The notes under the pieces were generated by a model. That model saw only the letters and a program-made list of their open reading frames with translations, did no database searches and had not been told where the DNA came from. A stretch of DNA of 64,000 bases from assembly GCA_020860245.1 (NCBI GenBank), contig JAJBUQ010000008.1:84919-148918 (forward strand), read 5' to 3'. The DNA comes from Rikenellaceae bacterium. Lineage in GTDB: Bacteria; Bacteroidota; Bacteroidia; Bacteroidales; Rikenellaceae. A program made the position numbers and the translations under genes. Of this stretch, positions 53,306 to 63,629 are shown in pieces. Position 1 is the stretch's first letter, and the number at the start of each line of letters is the position of its first letter.

Positions 53306-53366
53306 TAATTTTATTTTTAGCGATGAAAATTTATAATATATTTTTTTTCTATTCGTTAAAAACGTG

Positions 53367-53374
53367 TAACTTTG
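53367..53374 (+). promoter_or_regulatory. Promoter -7 box of the bamD operon
   Basis: TAACTTTG, followed by a leader of about 95 nt holding a 9-bp inverted repeat (ATTCCGGAT at 53411-53419, ATCCGGAAT at 53446-53454). Confidence 0.6.
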
Positions 53375-53475
53375 CCCGGTTATCCGTCTTTAGCAGATGC
53401 TATACAGGATATTCCGGATGCTCGGTTCTCTTTATTAACAGTTATATCCGGAATTAAACAAACCAATATAATTCT

Positions 53476-54333
53476 ATGACGACACGGAAAAAAATAAAAA
53501 ATCTTCTGATCATTGCGGCAGTGGCGGTCACGGTAGCCTCATGCGGATCGTATCAGAAGATCATAAGCGGTGAGGATAACGATCTGAAGTATCAGACAGC
53601 ACTGGAATTTTATTCGCAGAAAAAGAACAACAAAGCAATAAATCTTTTTAATTCTATTGCCCCTTATTACCGCACCAGCTCCAGAGAGGATACCATAAGC
53701 TTTTACACGGCGGTAAGCTATTTCCGATCCGGGAATTACCTGATAAGCAGCGAGCTGCTGAACGAGTTTAAAAGAAATTTTCCGCGCAGTCCGTTCACAG
53801 AGGAATCCGAATATCTTTTGGCCATGAGTTATTATTATGCTTCACCGAAGGCAGCCCGCGACCAATATACCACAAGACTCGCTATTATGTCCTTCAGCGA
53901 ATTTCTTTCGAGATACCCTAATTCACCGAGAGAGGAAGAATGCCATGAGCATATTATCGAACTCACCCAAAAATTATACGATAAGGAGCTGCTTAACGCT
54001 CGTGTGTATTACGATATAGAATATTACAGATCGGCAATACATGCCTTAAAAGTTGCTCTGGAGGATTATCCGGAGACCAATCACAGAGAGGAGATTCTCT
54101 ACCTTATACTAAGATCGCACTATCTTTATGCGGAGAACAGTATCGAATCTCTCCAGAGAGGCAGGTACCTCAATATGATCGACGCATACTACAACCTTAT
54201 ATATGAGTTCCCTGATACACCATATATGAAGGACGCTCAGAAAATGTACACCTCCGTAAGGAAAAAACTCGGAATGGAGAACGACGAAGAAGTTATAGAG
54301 GCAGCAGCGGAGAATCTCAACGAGAACAGCTAA
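53476..54333 (+). CDS. bamD: Outer membrane protein assembly lipoprotein BamD
   Basis: Part of the BAM complex that folds beta-barrel proteins into the outer membrane. 285 residues: signal peptide with lipobox (VASCGSYQK, Cys at about 22), then TPR-type helical repeats (LEFYSQKKNNKAINLFN, FRSGNYLISSELLNEFKRNFP, then FLSRYPNSPREEECHEHI). Typical length and fold. First gene of a six-gene plus-strand run with rpoZ, coaBC, recN, DUF4831 and galM. Confidence 0.94.
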   Translation: MTTRKKIKNLLIIAAVAVTVASCGSYQKIISGEDNDLKYQTALEFYSQKKNNKAINLFNSIAPYYRTSSREDTISFYTAVSYFRSGNYLISSELLNEFKRNFPRSPFTEESEYLLAMSYYYASPKAARDQYTTRLAIMSFSEFLSRYPNSPREEECHEHIIELTQKLYDKELLNARVYYDIEYYRSAIHALKVALEDYPETNHREEILYLILRSHYLYAENSIESLQRGRYLNMIDAYYNLIYEFPDTPYMKDAQKMYTSVRKKLGMENDEEVIEAAAENLNENS

Positions 54334-54366
54334 TAAAAACAGTAAAATTATAAATTACATACCGGA

Positions 54367-54687
54367 ATGGAAATCAAAAAGAACATCCCTACGAACACGG
54401 TAACCCGTAAGATCTCGGACCTCGACGCTCCGACCGGAAATATATACGAATCGGTCGTGATAATTTCTAAAAGAGCGAACCAGATCAATTCTGAGATCAA
54501 ACAGGAATTGACGCGCAAACTTGCGGAATTTTCCTCAACAACGGATACTCTGGAGGAGACTTTCGAGAACAGGGAGCAGATAGAGATATCCAAATACTAT
54601 GAAAAAATGCCTAAAGCGGCGCTGATCGCCACTGAAGAATTTCTTGAAGGGAATATTTATTATAGGAACAAATCGGAAGAACAATAA
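54367..54687 (+). CDS. rpoZ: RNA polymerase omega subunit, Bacteroidota type
   Basis: 106 residues. TGNIYESVVIISKRANQIN near 23-41 matches the omega/RPB6 helix; then KQELTRKLAEFSS and the C-terminal SKYYEKMPKAALIATEEFL. This longer, divergent omega is usual in Bacteroidota and is found next to bamD and coaBC. It helps fold the beta-prime subunit. Confidence 0.9.
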   Translation: MEIKKNIPTNTVTRKISDLDAPTGNIYESVVIISKRANQINSEIKQELTRKLAEFSSTTDTLEETFENREQIEISKYYEKMPKAALIATEEFLEGNIYYRNKSEEQ

Positions 54688-54705
54688 TCTGAAATTAAAT
54701 AACAG

Positions 54706-55908
54706 ATGGTATCTCTGAACGGCAAAAATATAGTCGTGGGAGTAACGGGAAGTATAGCAGTTTTTAAGGCTGCTATATTGGTTAGACTGCTTACCGGCGA
54801 AGGTGCGAACGTGAAAGTCGTCATGACCCCTCTCGCGAAGGAGTTCATCACACCTCTTACCATGGCTACCGTATCCAAAAATCCTATTCTCGTAGATTTT
54901 TTCAATCCGGAGAACGGAGAATGGAACAGCCATGTATCTCTCGGCGAATGGGCGGACGCATATCTTATTGCACCTGCGACGGCAAACACCATAGCGAAAA
55001 TGGCTGGCGGTATAGCAGATAATCTGCTTCTTACGACATATCTCTCGGCAAAATGCCCGGTTTTCATAGCCCCTGCGATGGATCTTGACATGTATGCCCA
55101 CACGGCGACTCAGGATAATATCGCCAGACTCAAAACTTACGGTAATCATATTATCGAACCTGGCGTCGGCGAGCTCGCCAGCGGACTGGTAGGTAAGGGA
55201 CGTATGGCGGAACCTGTGGATATAGTCGGATATCTCAACGAATATTTTTGCAAATGCACGACCCTCACAGGTAAAAAAATTATGGTCACCGCGGGAGGCA
55301 CCATTGAGGCAATCGATCCCGTAAGATTTATTTCGAACCATTCGTCGGGTAAAATGGGCGTGGCAATCGCAGAAGAGCTCGCCTCCCGGGGAGCAGAGGT
55401 AACTTTGATAAAGGGAAATATTACTGTTCCTGTTACGGACAGGAGGATTAAAATAATTGAAGCGCTGTCTGCAGAGGGTATGTACAAAGCATGTACGGAG
55501 ATTTTTCCAAATACCGATGCGGCGGTGATGTGTGCGGCAGTTGCGGACTATACCCCCTCCGAAGTAAGCGGAGAGAAGATAAAAAAGGATGAAAGTAATT
55601 GGCTGCTTCCGCTTAAACGCACCAAAGACATCGCGGGTGAGCTCGGAAAATTAAAACAGGGACGCTTACTTGTCGGATTTGCCCTCGAGACGACCGACGA
55701 GGACAGGAATGCCCTCCGTAAACTCAAAGAAAAGAATCTTGATTTTATATTACTCAATTCTTTAAGGGATGAGGGTGCCGGATTCGGACACGATACTAAT
55801 AAGATAGCTATACTCCACCAAAACGGAAGCAGGCAGGATTACCCTGTGGCTGCAAAAAAGGATCTCGCTAAAAATATTGCCGATACTATCGAAAATTACC
55901 TTCTCTGA
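54706..55908 (+). CDS. coaBC: Bifunctional phosphopantothenoylcysteine decarboxylase / phosphopantothenate-cysteine ligase
   Basis: Two coenzyme A steps in one protein of 400 residues. CoaC domain (1-180, FMN): VGVTGSIAVFKAA, APATANTIAKMAGGIADNLL near 86 and APAMDLDMY near 122. CoaB domain (185-400): VTAGGTIEAIDPVRFISNHSSGKMG near 194. Complete. panB, of the same pathway, lies elsewhere in the window. Confidence 0.96.
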   Translation: MVSLNGKNIVVGVTGSIAVFKAAILVRLLTGEGANVKVVMTPLAKEFITPLTMATVSKNPILVDFFNPENGEWNSHVSLGEWADAYLIAPATANTIAKMAGGIADNLLLTTYLSAKCPVFIAPAMDLDMYAHTATQDNIARLKTYGNHIIEPGVGELASGLVGKGRMAEPVDIVGYLNEYFCKCTTLTGKKIMVTAGGTIEAIDPVRFISNHSSGKMGVAIAEELASRGAEVTLIKGNITVPVTDRRIKIIEALSAEGMYKACTEIFPNTDAAVMCAAVADYTPSEVSGEKIKKDESNWLLPLKRTKDIAGELGKLKQGRLLVGFALETTDEDRNALRKLKEKNLDFILLNSLRDEGAGFGHDTNKIAILHQNGSRQDYPVAAKKDLAKNIADTIENYLL

Positions 55909-55930
55909 AATATAAAAAATTCCTTACCGG

Positions 55931-57586
55931 ATGCTGCGCAGGATAACGATACAAAATTATGCCCTGATCGATAATCTCGAAGTGGAATTCGACGAAGAAC
56001 TTAATACAATCACGGGTGAGACCGGAGCGGGCAAGTCGCTTATTCTGGGAGCATTGTCTATCGCTTTGGGAGACCGGCCGGGCAACCGTGCTATGCGTGA
56101 CGAATCGCGGCCCTGCATTATTGAAATCGAATTCTCCCTCCGCGGACTCTGCCTGGCAAATCTGTTCGAAGAGCTCGAACTGGAATACGGTGACGACACA
56201 ATAATACGGCGAACGATATCTTCTAACGGTAAAATACGAAGTTTTATTAATGACATTCCCGTACCCGTATCCTCTCTTAAGATCTTAGGCTCTAAATTGA
56301 TAGACATTCATTCCCAACATCAGACATTATTATTGCAGGATCCCGTATTCCGAATGGACGCAGTGGATTCGATGGCCGGAAATTCCGATATTCTCAATAA
56401 ATACACCGTATTCTATAAACGACTGCGCGAGGCGGAGAAAAAATTAACTGATCTTGAGAATAACGTCAGGAATTCGGAGAGAGAGATGGAGTTTTTAAAA
56501 TACCAATACGAAGAGTTCAAGGCGGCAAATCTTAAAGAAGGCGAATACGAGGAATTGGAGGAGAATGTGAATATAATGTCCAACGCATCGGAGATCCGGG
56601 AGAGTTTTATCTTGTCGGAGAAGCTGCTGACGGACGACGAGTGCGGAGTCCTGGTTTCATTAAAACAAATAGAGAACAGTCTTAGCCATATTCAGGATTA
56701 TTCCCATGCGGCAGCGGAATTAAACGAACGTATCCGCAGCGTATCGTACGAACTTAAAGATATTGCAGGAGAACTCTTCTCGCAGGGTGAGTCCGTATAT
56801 TCCGACTCCGGTAAACTGGAAATCTTAGTACAACGACTGGATATGATAAACTCCCTGATGCAGAAATACAAAACCAGGAATTACGAAGAACTATTCGCCC
56901 TAAAATCCAGTATTGAAGAAAAAATTTCGGTAACCGTGGAACCGGAAGAACAAATAAACCGCATTAAGAGCGAAATTGCAGAACTGCGCAGACACTGCCT
57001 GTCCCTTGCCGGACAGATCAGCAATAGCAGAAAAAATTCCGCCGGGGAGATCGGGAAGTATATCTGCAAGGCAGCATCTAAACTCGGAATGCCGAACATA
57101 AGTTTTATTGTCTCCGTGGACAAAACGGAAGAACTGACGCCATCCGGATACGATAATATAAGATTTTTGTTCTCTTCCAATAAAAATGTCGAACCGGGCC
57201 CTGTCGAGAAGATTGCGTCGGGCGGAGAGATGTCGCGCCTCATGCTTTGTCTCAAGTCGCTGGTCGCAACGAACAAGAAGCTGCCAACGATCATATTTGA
57301 CGAGATCGACACCGGAATTTCCGGCGAGACAGCGGACAAAACAGGAGAAATAATAGAATCTCTCTCCGGATATATCCAAATCCTTAACATCACACATCTC
57401 CCGCAAGTCGCAGCCAAAGGGAATTCCCACTATTCCGTGTATAAAGAGGATACCGCAACTGCGACCAATACAAAAATACGCAAATTATCCGATGAAGACA
57501 GAATAAGCGAGATTGCCAAAATGCTGAGCGGAAGCGATGTTACGGACGCAGCCATATCCCAGGCTCGAACCCTTCTCGGCAAATAG
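55931..57586 (+). CDS. recN: DNA repair protein RecN
   Basis: SMC-like ATPase of double-strand break repair. 551 residues: Walker A GETGAGKSLILGAL near 30-43, IDIHSQHQTLLLQDP near 130, a central coiled coil (about 150-380), then the signature ASGGEMSRLMLCLKSL near 430 and Walker B IIFDEIDTGISGETADK near 455. Complete. Follows coaBC by 22 nt, a common pairing. Confidence 0.96.
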   Translation: MLRRITIQNYALIDNLEVEFDEELNTITGETGAGKSLILGALSIALGDRPGNRAMRDESRPCIIEIEFSLRGLCLANLFEELELEYGDDTIIRRTISSNGKIRSFINDIPVPVSSLKILGSKLIDIHSQHQTLLLQDPVFRMDAVDSMAGNSDILNKYTVFYKRLREAEKKLTDLENNVRNSEREMEFLKYQYEEFKAANLKEGEYEELEENVNIMSNASEIRESFILSEKLLTDDECGVLVSLKQIENSLSHIQDYSHAAAELNERIRSVSYELKDIAGELFSQGESVYSDSGKLEILVQRLDMINSLMQKYKTRNYEELFALKSSIEEKISVTVEPEEQINRIKSEIAELRRHCLSLAGQISNSRKNSAGEIGKYICKAASKLGMPNISFIVSVDKTEELTPSGYDNIRFLFSSNKNVEPGPVEKIASGGEMSRLMLCLKSLVATNKKLPTIIFDEIDTGISGETADKTGEIIESLSGYIQILNITHLPQVAAKGNSHYSVYKEDTATATNTKIRKLSDEDRISEIAKMLSGSDVTDAAISQARTLLGK

Positions 57587-57670
57587 TCCCTGACCGCAAT
57601 ATTTGATATAGTTGGGAATAAATATTGTGATTAAAAAAAATAAATGTAATTTTATAAAGTTTTTAATAAT

Positions 57671-58609
57671 ATGTCTATGACTGGATCGAGATATTTATTC
57701 GTGTTAATCATGGTTCTACTGACCGGGGCTCCGGCAGTGGTATACGGACAGAAGATTGATAACATTTCTACGCTCGAAGGATATGTACTTCCCCGTACTT
57801 CATTCACAATCGAGATAACACAGCGTAAAGAAACGATTAAGAGGGGTCCTTACGCACGTTTCTCCCAGAAATATCTCGGAGTAGCGGCACCGTTATCCGA
57901 TAAAGAGCAATACTCCATCGTTACCGCACGCATCGATTACCATGAAGAACCGGACGTAACAACGGTTTACGGAGGCAGTGCAGGCAATACCATTAGTAAT
58001 TTCGAATCGAGTACTCCGGTATTACGCGAAGACACGGCATACGTTAAATCGAATACTTACGACGCGTCAGGCTTTGTAGAAATATCCCCGGATAAATATT
58101 CCACAACAGATTACAGTCTCGAGGAGATGGCGGCAATGGCGGCGGAGAGGATTTTCACTATCCGCAAGAGAAGATTCGATCTCGTTACCGGAGAGGCGGG
58201 AGAGAACGTATTTGGCGCAGGCCTCAAAGACGCGATAGAGGAGATGCTGAGAATGGAGGAGGAATATCTGGCGCTCTTCCTCGGCAAGACGATAATCGAA
58301 GAGAATACGAATAGATACACCGTGACGCCTGCCAAGAATGCCCAAACAACCATAATATGTCGTTTCACAGAGGCCAAGGGGGTGGTTCCGGATTCGGATC
58401 TCAGCGGACGCCCTGTTACTCTCGATATAACGAAGATCGACGGCGATTCGGCAAGAACAGGCAGGGACAGCAAAGACAACATAACTCTCCGCATTCCGGC
58501 CTACTGCAACTGCGTCGTTAAAGAGGGCAGTAATATCTACGCGGCCGAACGGGCTCCCGTCTATCAGTTTGGAACCGATATGGAATTACCGGCTGCAAAT
58601 AAAAAATAA
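57671..58609 (+). CDS. DUF4831 family protein
   Basis: 312 residues with a signal peptide (ending about VVYGQ, residue 27). The mature part includes RGPYARFSQKYLGV near 56, AERIFTIRKRRFDLVTGE near 153 and RMEEEYLALFLGK near 195, matching the Bacteroidota family DUF4831, of unknown function. Secreted or periplasmic by signal. 84 nt follow recN with no clear promoter or terminator, so it may or may not be in the same transcript. galM follows after 20 nt. Confidence 0.82.
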   Translation: MSMTGSRYLFVLIMVLLTGAPAVVYGQKIDNISTLEGYVLPRTSFTIEITQRKETIKRGPYARFSQKYLGVAAPLSDKEQYSIVTARIDYHEEPDVTTVYGGSAGNTISNFESSTPVLREDTAYVKSNTYDASGFVEISPDKYSTTDYSLEEMAAMAAERIFTIRKRRFDLVTGEAGENVFGAGLKDAIEEMLRMEEEYLALFLGKTIIEENTNRYTVTPAKNAQTTIICRFTEAKGVVPDSDLSGRPVTLDITKIDGDSARTGRDSKDNITLRIPAYCNCVVKEGSNIYAAERAPVYQFGTDMELPAANKK

Positions 58610-58629
58610 AACTACCTAACAGTTCTGAT

Positions 58630-59772
58630 ATGAAAAAACTTAAAACACTGGCTATCGTAATGGCAGCGCTTATGGTCGTTGCCTGCGGAAGCGAAGAGAA
58701 GAAAGAGAGCGGTATAGCTATAATACCTGCGGAAAATTTCCAGAAAAACATCGGAGGCAAGGAGGTCGTCCTGATGACCATTAAGAACAACAACGGACTC
58801 ACCGCGCAGATAACTAACTACGGAGCGCGTCTAGTAAGCCTGTGGGTTCCGGACAAGGACGGTAAATTTATCGACGTCGTTCAGGGTCAGAACACCATAG
58901 ACAGCTATATGAATGCCTACGAATTATATTACGGTGCGACCGTAGGACGTTATGCTAACCGTATCGCCAACGGGCAGTTCACTCTCGACGGCGAAGAGTA
59001 TCAGCTCGATATCAACGACGGAGAGAATCACCTTCACGGAGGAAGCAAGGGTTTCTTCACCGTAGTGTGGGATGCGGAACAGGTATCGGATAATACCGTA
59101 AGGCTGGCTTACAGGGCGATGGACGGAGAGATGGGCTACCCCGGCAATCTGGACGTAGTGCTCAACTATTCGCTCGACGACGACAACACATTACGAATCA
59201 CCTATGAAGCGGAAACGGATAAACCAACGATCGTGAACCTGTCGCATCACTCTTATTTCAACCTGAGCGGTGCGGGCAAAGAGACTATCAACGATCACAT
59301 GCTCAAGCTGTATGCTTCAAACTTCACTCCTACGGACGAGAATCTTATCCCTACAGGAGAGATATGGACCGTGTACGACACTCCTATGGATTTCACAGAG
59401 TTCCATGCTATCGGCGACCGCGTGGAAGAGGATTACGAGCCGCTGGTGATAGCAGGCGGTTATGACCACAACTGGGTTCTCGACCAGGCGGACGGGGTCA
59501 AAGTAGCGGCAGAGATCTATTCGCCTGAGAGCGGAATTCTTATGACAGTATATACCGATGAACCGGGCATACAGTTCTACGGAGGCAATTTCATCAACGG
59601 TACGGATAGGACCAAAGACGGCAATGGCACACACGGCTTCCGTTCTGCGTTTTGTCTGGAGACACAGAATTTCCCTGACGCACCCAATCATGAAAACTTC
59701 CCTTCTGCGGTTCTCAGACCGGGAGAAAAGTACGAGAGAGTCTGTTATTACGCCTTTGGTATAAAAAAATAA
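58630..59772 (+). CDS. galM: Secreted aldose 1-epimerase (galactose mutarotase) lipoprotein
   Basis: 380 residues. Lipoprotein signal with VVACGSEE (Cys about 20), so it is on the envelope side. GalM fold: TNYGARLVSLWVPDK near 61, GRYANRIANGQF near 105, HLHGGSKGFF near 139, catalytic His in NLSHHSYFNLSG near 201-212 and the Glu in CLETQNFPDAPNH near 345. Interconverts sugar anomers, here likely outside the cytoplasm before uptake. Ends at a strong terminator. Confidence 0.93.
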   Translation: MKKLKTLAIVMAALMVVACGSEEKKESGIAIIPAENFQKNIGGKEVVLMTIKNNNGLTAQITNYGARLVSLWVPDKDGKFIDVVQGQNTIDSYMNAYELYYGATVGRYANRIANGQFTLDGEEYQLDINDGENHLHGGSKGFFTVVWDAEQVSDNTVRLAYRAMDGEMGYPGNLDVVLNYSLDDDNTLRITYEAETDKPTIVNLSHHSYFNLSGAGKETINDHMLKLYASNFTPTDENLIPTGEIWTVYDTPMDFTEFHAIGDRVEEDYEPLVIAGGYDHNWVLDQADGVKVAAEIYSPESGILMTVYTDEPGIQFYGGNFINGTDRTKDGNGTHGFRSAFCLETQNFPDAPNHENFPSAVLRPGEKYERVCYYAFGIKK

Positions 59773-59786
59773 GAATCGGTGTAACA

Positions 59787-59833
59787 CATAAAATAATATC
59801 GACTGCTCTGTGATCAGTCGATATTATTTTATG
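59787..59833. terminator. Terminator of the bamD-galM run
   Basis: A 19-bp perfect stem (arms 59787-59805 and 59815-59833), loop 9 nt, A/T-rich ends; bidirectional in principle. Confidence 0.88.
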
Positions 59834-59858
59834 AGGTTATCCGAAAAGGGATAAAATT

Positions 59859-59885
59859 AGGAGGGTGTTTTCCCTCCTTATTTTA
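59859..59885 (-). terminator. Terminator of leuS
   Basis: AGGAGGG / CCCTCCT, 7 bp with a TGTTTT loop, and TAATTTTAT on the minus strand. Also readable on the plus strand (TTATTTTAT tail). Confidence 0.85.
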
Positions 59886-59901
59886 TAAATAGCAATCCGG
59901 C

Positions 59902-62664
59902 TCAGACCACTATATTGATTATTTTGCCCGGAACAACAATTACTTTTTTAGCCTCTTTGCCGTCAAGGTATTTCTCAGCAGACTTATTTCGCAGGACCTC
60001 CGCTTTAACAGCTTCCGCTCCCATATCCGTAGGCAGCGCCATTTTAAATCTTACTTTACCGTTGAACGATACCGGATATTCGACCGTACTTTCAACCAGA
60101 TACTTCTCCTCGTATACCGGAAATTCAGCGTAAACAATCGACTTTTCGTGTCCGAGACGGGACCATATCTCTTCCGTAATATGCGGAGCGAACGGAGAGA
60201 GTAATACCGTAAGAGGTTCGAGAATAGACCTCTTACTGCACCTATATTCGGTCAATTCATTAACACAGACCATAAATGCGCTGACAGAGGTATTGAACGA
60301 AAAGTTCTCAATATCCTCGGTCACTTTTTTAATAGTCTTATGCAGCGTCTTTAGTTCTTTGTCGTCGGGCTCTTCGTCCGTAACGAGAAATTTACCGTCC
60401 CGGTTAAAGAACAGCCTCCAGTAACGGCGAAGGAATTTAAATACTCCGTCGATTCCGTTGGTATCCCACGGTTTGGCCTGCTCGACCGGTCCGAGGAACA
60501 TTTCGTACATTCTGAGCGTATCCGCACCGTAACGCTCTACGATATAATCCGGATTTACGACATTGTACATCGACTTCGACATCTTCTCGACCGCCCAGCC
60601 GCATATATATTTACCGTCTTCAAGGATAAACTCCGCGTCTTTAAAATCAGGCCTCCAGTTGAGGAACGCCTCGGTATCGAGAATATCGTTTTTAACTATA
60701 TTCACATCGACGTGTATCTCCTGTATATCGTATTGGTCTTTTAATCCGTGCGATACGAACCTGTTCGTTCCCTTGATACGGTAAACGAAGTTCGAACGCC
60801 CCTGAATCATCCCTTGATTAATGAGCTTTCTGAACGGTTCCTCTTCGACCACATAATCTATATCGAATAGGAACTTGTTCCAGTAACGGGAATACATAAG
60901 ATGTCCTGTCGCATGCTCTATACCTCCGACATAGAGATCGACACTTCTCCAATATTCGTCCGCCTCTCTGGATACGAGTTCGTTCTCGTTGCACGGATCC
61001 ATGTAACGAAGATAGTATGCCGACGATCCTGCGAATCCAGGCATGGTACTTTTTTCGTATTCCCAACCATCCGCGGTCTTCCATTCCTTAGCACGTGCCA
61101 ACGGCGGTTCACCCTCTTCGGTAGGACCGTAATCCTGAATCTGAGGAAGTTCGAGCGGAAGCTGCGACTCGTCCACCATGTAGGGCTGTCCGTTAATATA
61201 ATAAACCGGGAACGGTTCCCCCCAATATCTCTGGCGGCTGAAGATAGCGTCCCTCAACCTGTAATTTACCTGTTTTTTACCGATGCCCCTGTTTTCGATT
61301 TCTACAAATATTTTCTGAATGGCCTCCTTGACCTCCAGTCCGTTAAGGAACTCCGAATTAATCAATTTACCGCTCTTGGCATCGTAAGAAGATTCGGATA
61401 TATTTCCGCCTTCGACCACAGGAATTATCGGGATATTAAAATGTTTTGCAAATGCGTAGTCCCTGCTGTCGTGCGCGGGAACTGCCATGATCGCACCTGT
61501 TCCATAACCGTACAACACATAATCGCTGGTGTATACAGGTATCTCGCCTCCGGTAAACGGATTCACGGCGTACGCTCCGGTAAACTGTCCACTGACCCGT
61601 TTTGTTTCGGTCATACGTTCACGCTCGGAACGTTTTTTCGTTTCCTCGAGGTAACTTTCAACCTGCGATCTGTATTCGTCCGTGGTTATTATATCTATCA
61701 TCGGATGTTCCGGCGCGAGAACCATGAAGGTAGCACCGAAGATAGTATCGGCACGGGTGGTGAATATTTCGAGCTGTGCGTCGTGTCCTTTAATATCGAA
61801 GAATACCTGCGCGCCTTCCGAACGTCCTATCCAGTTCTTCTGTATCTCTTTTAAAGATTCGCTCCATTCCACGGTATCAAGTCCGTCCAACAATCTCTGA
61901 GCATACGCAGAGACGCGGAGAAGCCACTGCTTCATTTTTTTCTGCACGACGGGGAACCCTCCCCTCTCCGATAATCCGTCCTTGACTTCGTCGTTTGCGA
62001 GAACGGTTCCGAGCTCGGCACACCAGTTCACCATAGTATCCGCGCGGTAAGCGAGACGGTAGTTCTGCAATACCTCCTCTTTTGCCTGCTCGTCCATACT
62101 ATTCCATTCTTCGGCGGTAAACGACATATTTTTGGTATTGGCAGCGTTAACACCGTCAGTTCCGGATCGTTCAAAATTTGCGATAAGATTCTCTATCGGC
62201 ACAGCGCGATTTACCGTCTTATCGTAATAATGATTATACATCTGGATGAAGGCCCACTGTGTCCATTTATAATAAACCGGATCGCAAGTCCGGATTTCAC
62301 GATCCCAATCGTATGAGAATCCTATTTTATCGAGCTGTTCGCGGTATCGAGCAATGTTCTGTTCCGTTGTGATAGCGGGGTGTTGTCCTGTCTGTATAGC
62401 GTACTGCTCTGCCGGCAGTCCGAAGGCATCGTAACCCATCGGATGAAGGACGTTGAACCCTTTAAGCCTTTTATAACGGCTGTAAATGTCCGAAGCTATA
62501 TATCCGAGTGGATGCCCTACGTGAAGGCCTGCTCCCGAAGGATACGGGAACATATCGAGGACGTAAAATTTTGGTTTCGAATGGTCGATCTCAGTTTTAT
62601 AAACTTTATCTTCATTCCATTTTTTCTGCCACTTGGTTTCTATTTCTTTAAAGTTATATTCCAT
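59902..62664 (-). CDS. leuS: Leucyl-tRNA synthetase
   Basis: Charges tRNA-Leu and edits mischarged products. 920 residues from the ATG at 62664 ([16 protein letters not shown]). An extra 22-codon upstream frame exists, but a -7 box (TAACTTTG) lies inside it, so transcription would start below it. HIGH motif in [16 protein letters not shown] near 40-56 and KMSKS in [10 protein letters not shown] near 700, with the CP1 editing domain between. Complete single-gene unit. Confidence 0.97.
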   Translation of the reverse strand: MEYNFKEIETKWQKKWNEDKVYKTEIDHSKPKFYVLDMFPYPSGAGLHVGHPLGYIASDIYSRYKRLKGFNVLHPMGYDAFGLPAEQYAIQTGQHPAITTEQNIARYREQLDKIGFSYDWDREIRTCDPVYYKWTQWAFIQMYNHYYDKTVNRAVPIENLIANFERSGTDGVNAANTKNMSFTAEEWNSMDEQAKEEVLQNYRLAYRADTMVNWCAELGTVLANDEVKDGLSERGGFPVVQKKMKQWLLRVSAYAQRLLDGLDTVEWSESLKEIQKNWIGRSEGAQVFFDIKGHDAQLEIFTTRADTIFGATFMVLAPEHPMIDIITTDEYRSQVESYLEETKKRSERERMTETKRVSGQFTGAYAVNPFTGGEIPVYTSDYVLYGYGTGAIMAVPAHDSRDYAFAKHFNIPIIPVVEGGNISESSYDAKSGKLINSEFLNGLEVKEAIQKIFVEIENRGIGKKQVNYRLRDAIFSRQRYWGEPFPVYYINGQPYMVDESQLPLELPQIQDYGPTEEGEPPLARAKEWKTADGWEYEKSTMPGFAGSSAYYLRYMDPCNENELVSREADEYWRSVDLYVGGIEHATGHLMYSRYWNKFLFDIDYVVEEEPFRKLINQGMIQGRSNFVYRIKGTNRFVSHGLKDQYDIQEIHVDVNIVKNDILDTEAFLNWRPDFKDAEFILEDGKYICGWAVEKMSKSMYNVVNPDYIVERYGADTLRMYEMFLGPVEQAKPWDTNGIDGVFKFLRRYWRLFFNRDGKFLVTDEEPDDKELKTLHKTIKKVTEDIENFSFNTSVSAFMVCVNELTEYRCSKRSILEPLTVLLSPFAPHITEEIWSRLGHEKSIVYAEFPVYEEKYLVESTVEYPVSFNGKVRFKMALPTDMGAEAVKAEVLRNKSAEKYLDGKEAKKVIVVPGKIINIVV

Positions 62665-62693
62665 TGGTTTTATTACTTTTCCGAGTTGATTTG

Positions 62694-62701
62694 CAAAGTT
62701 A
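62694..62701 (-). promoter_or_regulatory. Promoter -7 box of leuS
   Basis: TAACTTTG on the minus strand, 29 nt before the ATG at 62664. Supports the shorter leuS start. Confidence 0.6.
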
Positions 62702-62819
62702 ATCTTTTTTATATTCATATAAAATTCCATACTTAAGTCAAACCTTACCGGGTGAATTCCGTAATTATATTTTCATAAAATATTGTAATCTTCAAATTAT
62801 TACATTATGTAATTGCCAA

Positions 62820-62827
62820 TACATTTG
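62820..62827 (+). promoter_or_regulatory. Promoter -7 box of the small lipoprotein gene
   Basis: TACATTTG, 57 nt before the ATG at 62885, in a very AT-rich region. Confidence 0.5.
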
Positions 62828-62884
62828 TTTATTATAAAATTATAATGTATTTTTATATGACTAAATCATAAAATATTTCAAACT

Positions 62885-63448
62885 ATGAAGAAACCATTTT
62901 TATTTTTCGCAGCTATATGCTGTTTAGTCACAGGATGCACAAAGGAGTCGGCTGAAGAAGCCGTTACTGAAGAAGTTTCGGCTGCTGCCAACAGGGCTTT
63001 GGGCTCAATACCTTTAATTTGCGGTGTCGATCTGTTTAATTTATCCGGAACCGGTACACAGGAATGGTCGATAAACAGCATTACTTTCAACGGAGTTAAT
63101 GAAAGCGGTAATTCAGTCACAAGAACATTGACCGCGGGTACCGCAGGATTTACGAGCACGGGAAATACCATCGGCACGAGTACAATATATAACAACAGTT
63201 CGTTCACATGGGGAATTTATCAATTAAATTCGGTTGAGGTTGATTTTCAGTCTCTGAAATTTAATGTTCCGGCGGCTACCGAACATTATACTTTTATCCA
63301 TATCGAAGATTATCCGGGAGACTACGGAGCTGTATTATTCACCAGCATCACCGATAAATTAAATCAACGGTTCAGTTTGGAGGTACAAACTCCGGATGCT
63401 ATCGACCTTCAACAGGTTCAAGTGGTGATTAAACTCGAATCATTATAG
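62885..63448 (+). CDS. Putative lipoprotein, unknown function
   Basis: Not recognised. 187 residues with the signal MKKPFLFFAAICCLVTGC, a lipobox-like VTGC and then an acidic linker (ESAEEAVTEE). The mature part is rich in Thr, Ser, Asn and Gly with alternating polar and hydrophobic residues (IPLICGVDLFNLSGTGTQEW and TAGFTSTGNTIGTST), suggesting a beta-sandwich. It may be a surface or secreted envelope protein. It has its own promoter box and terminator. Confidence 0.75.
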   Translation: MKKPFLFFAAICCLVTGCTKESAEEAVTEEVSAAANRALGSIPLICGVDLFNLSGTGTQEWSINSITFNGVNESGNSVTRTLTAGTAGFTSTGNTIGTSTIYNNSSFTWGIYQLNSVEVDFQSLKFNVPAATEHYTFIHIEDYPGDYGAVLFTSITDKLNQRFSLEVQTPDAIDLQQVQVVIKLESL

Positions 63449-63466
63449 TTATCTATTGTATTATAA

Positions 63467-63505
63467 AAAATAGCGAGTTGCATAATAGCTTCTCGCTATT
63501 TTATT
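63467..63505 (+). terminator. Terminator of the small lipoprotein gene
   Basis: AAAATAGCGAG pairs with CTCGCTATTTT (11 bp, 14-nt loop), then TATTTTTC. Confidence 0.85.
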
Positions 63506-63629
63506 TTTCTGCTCATTCATTCGCTCAGTAGATCGTTTTTATATCTCTTAAGAACACATTTGTTTAGTATTAATATATGTGGCTCTTAATTTGCGGTTAC
63601 AGCGGTAAATAATCCGTAAATCGAATAAT

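Noticed and set aside
60901-61854. 317-codon frame antisense to leuS
   Set aside because: Same reason as for thrS: lies wholly inside leuS, Arg/Phe-rich nonsense composition.
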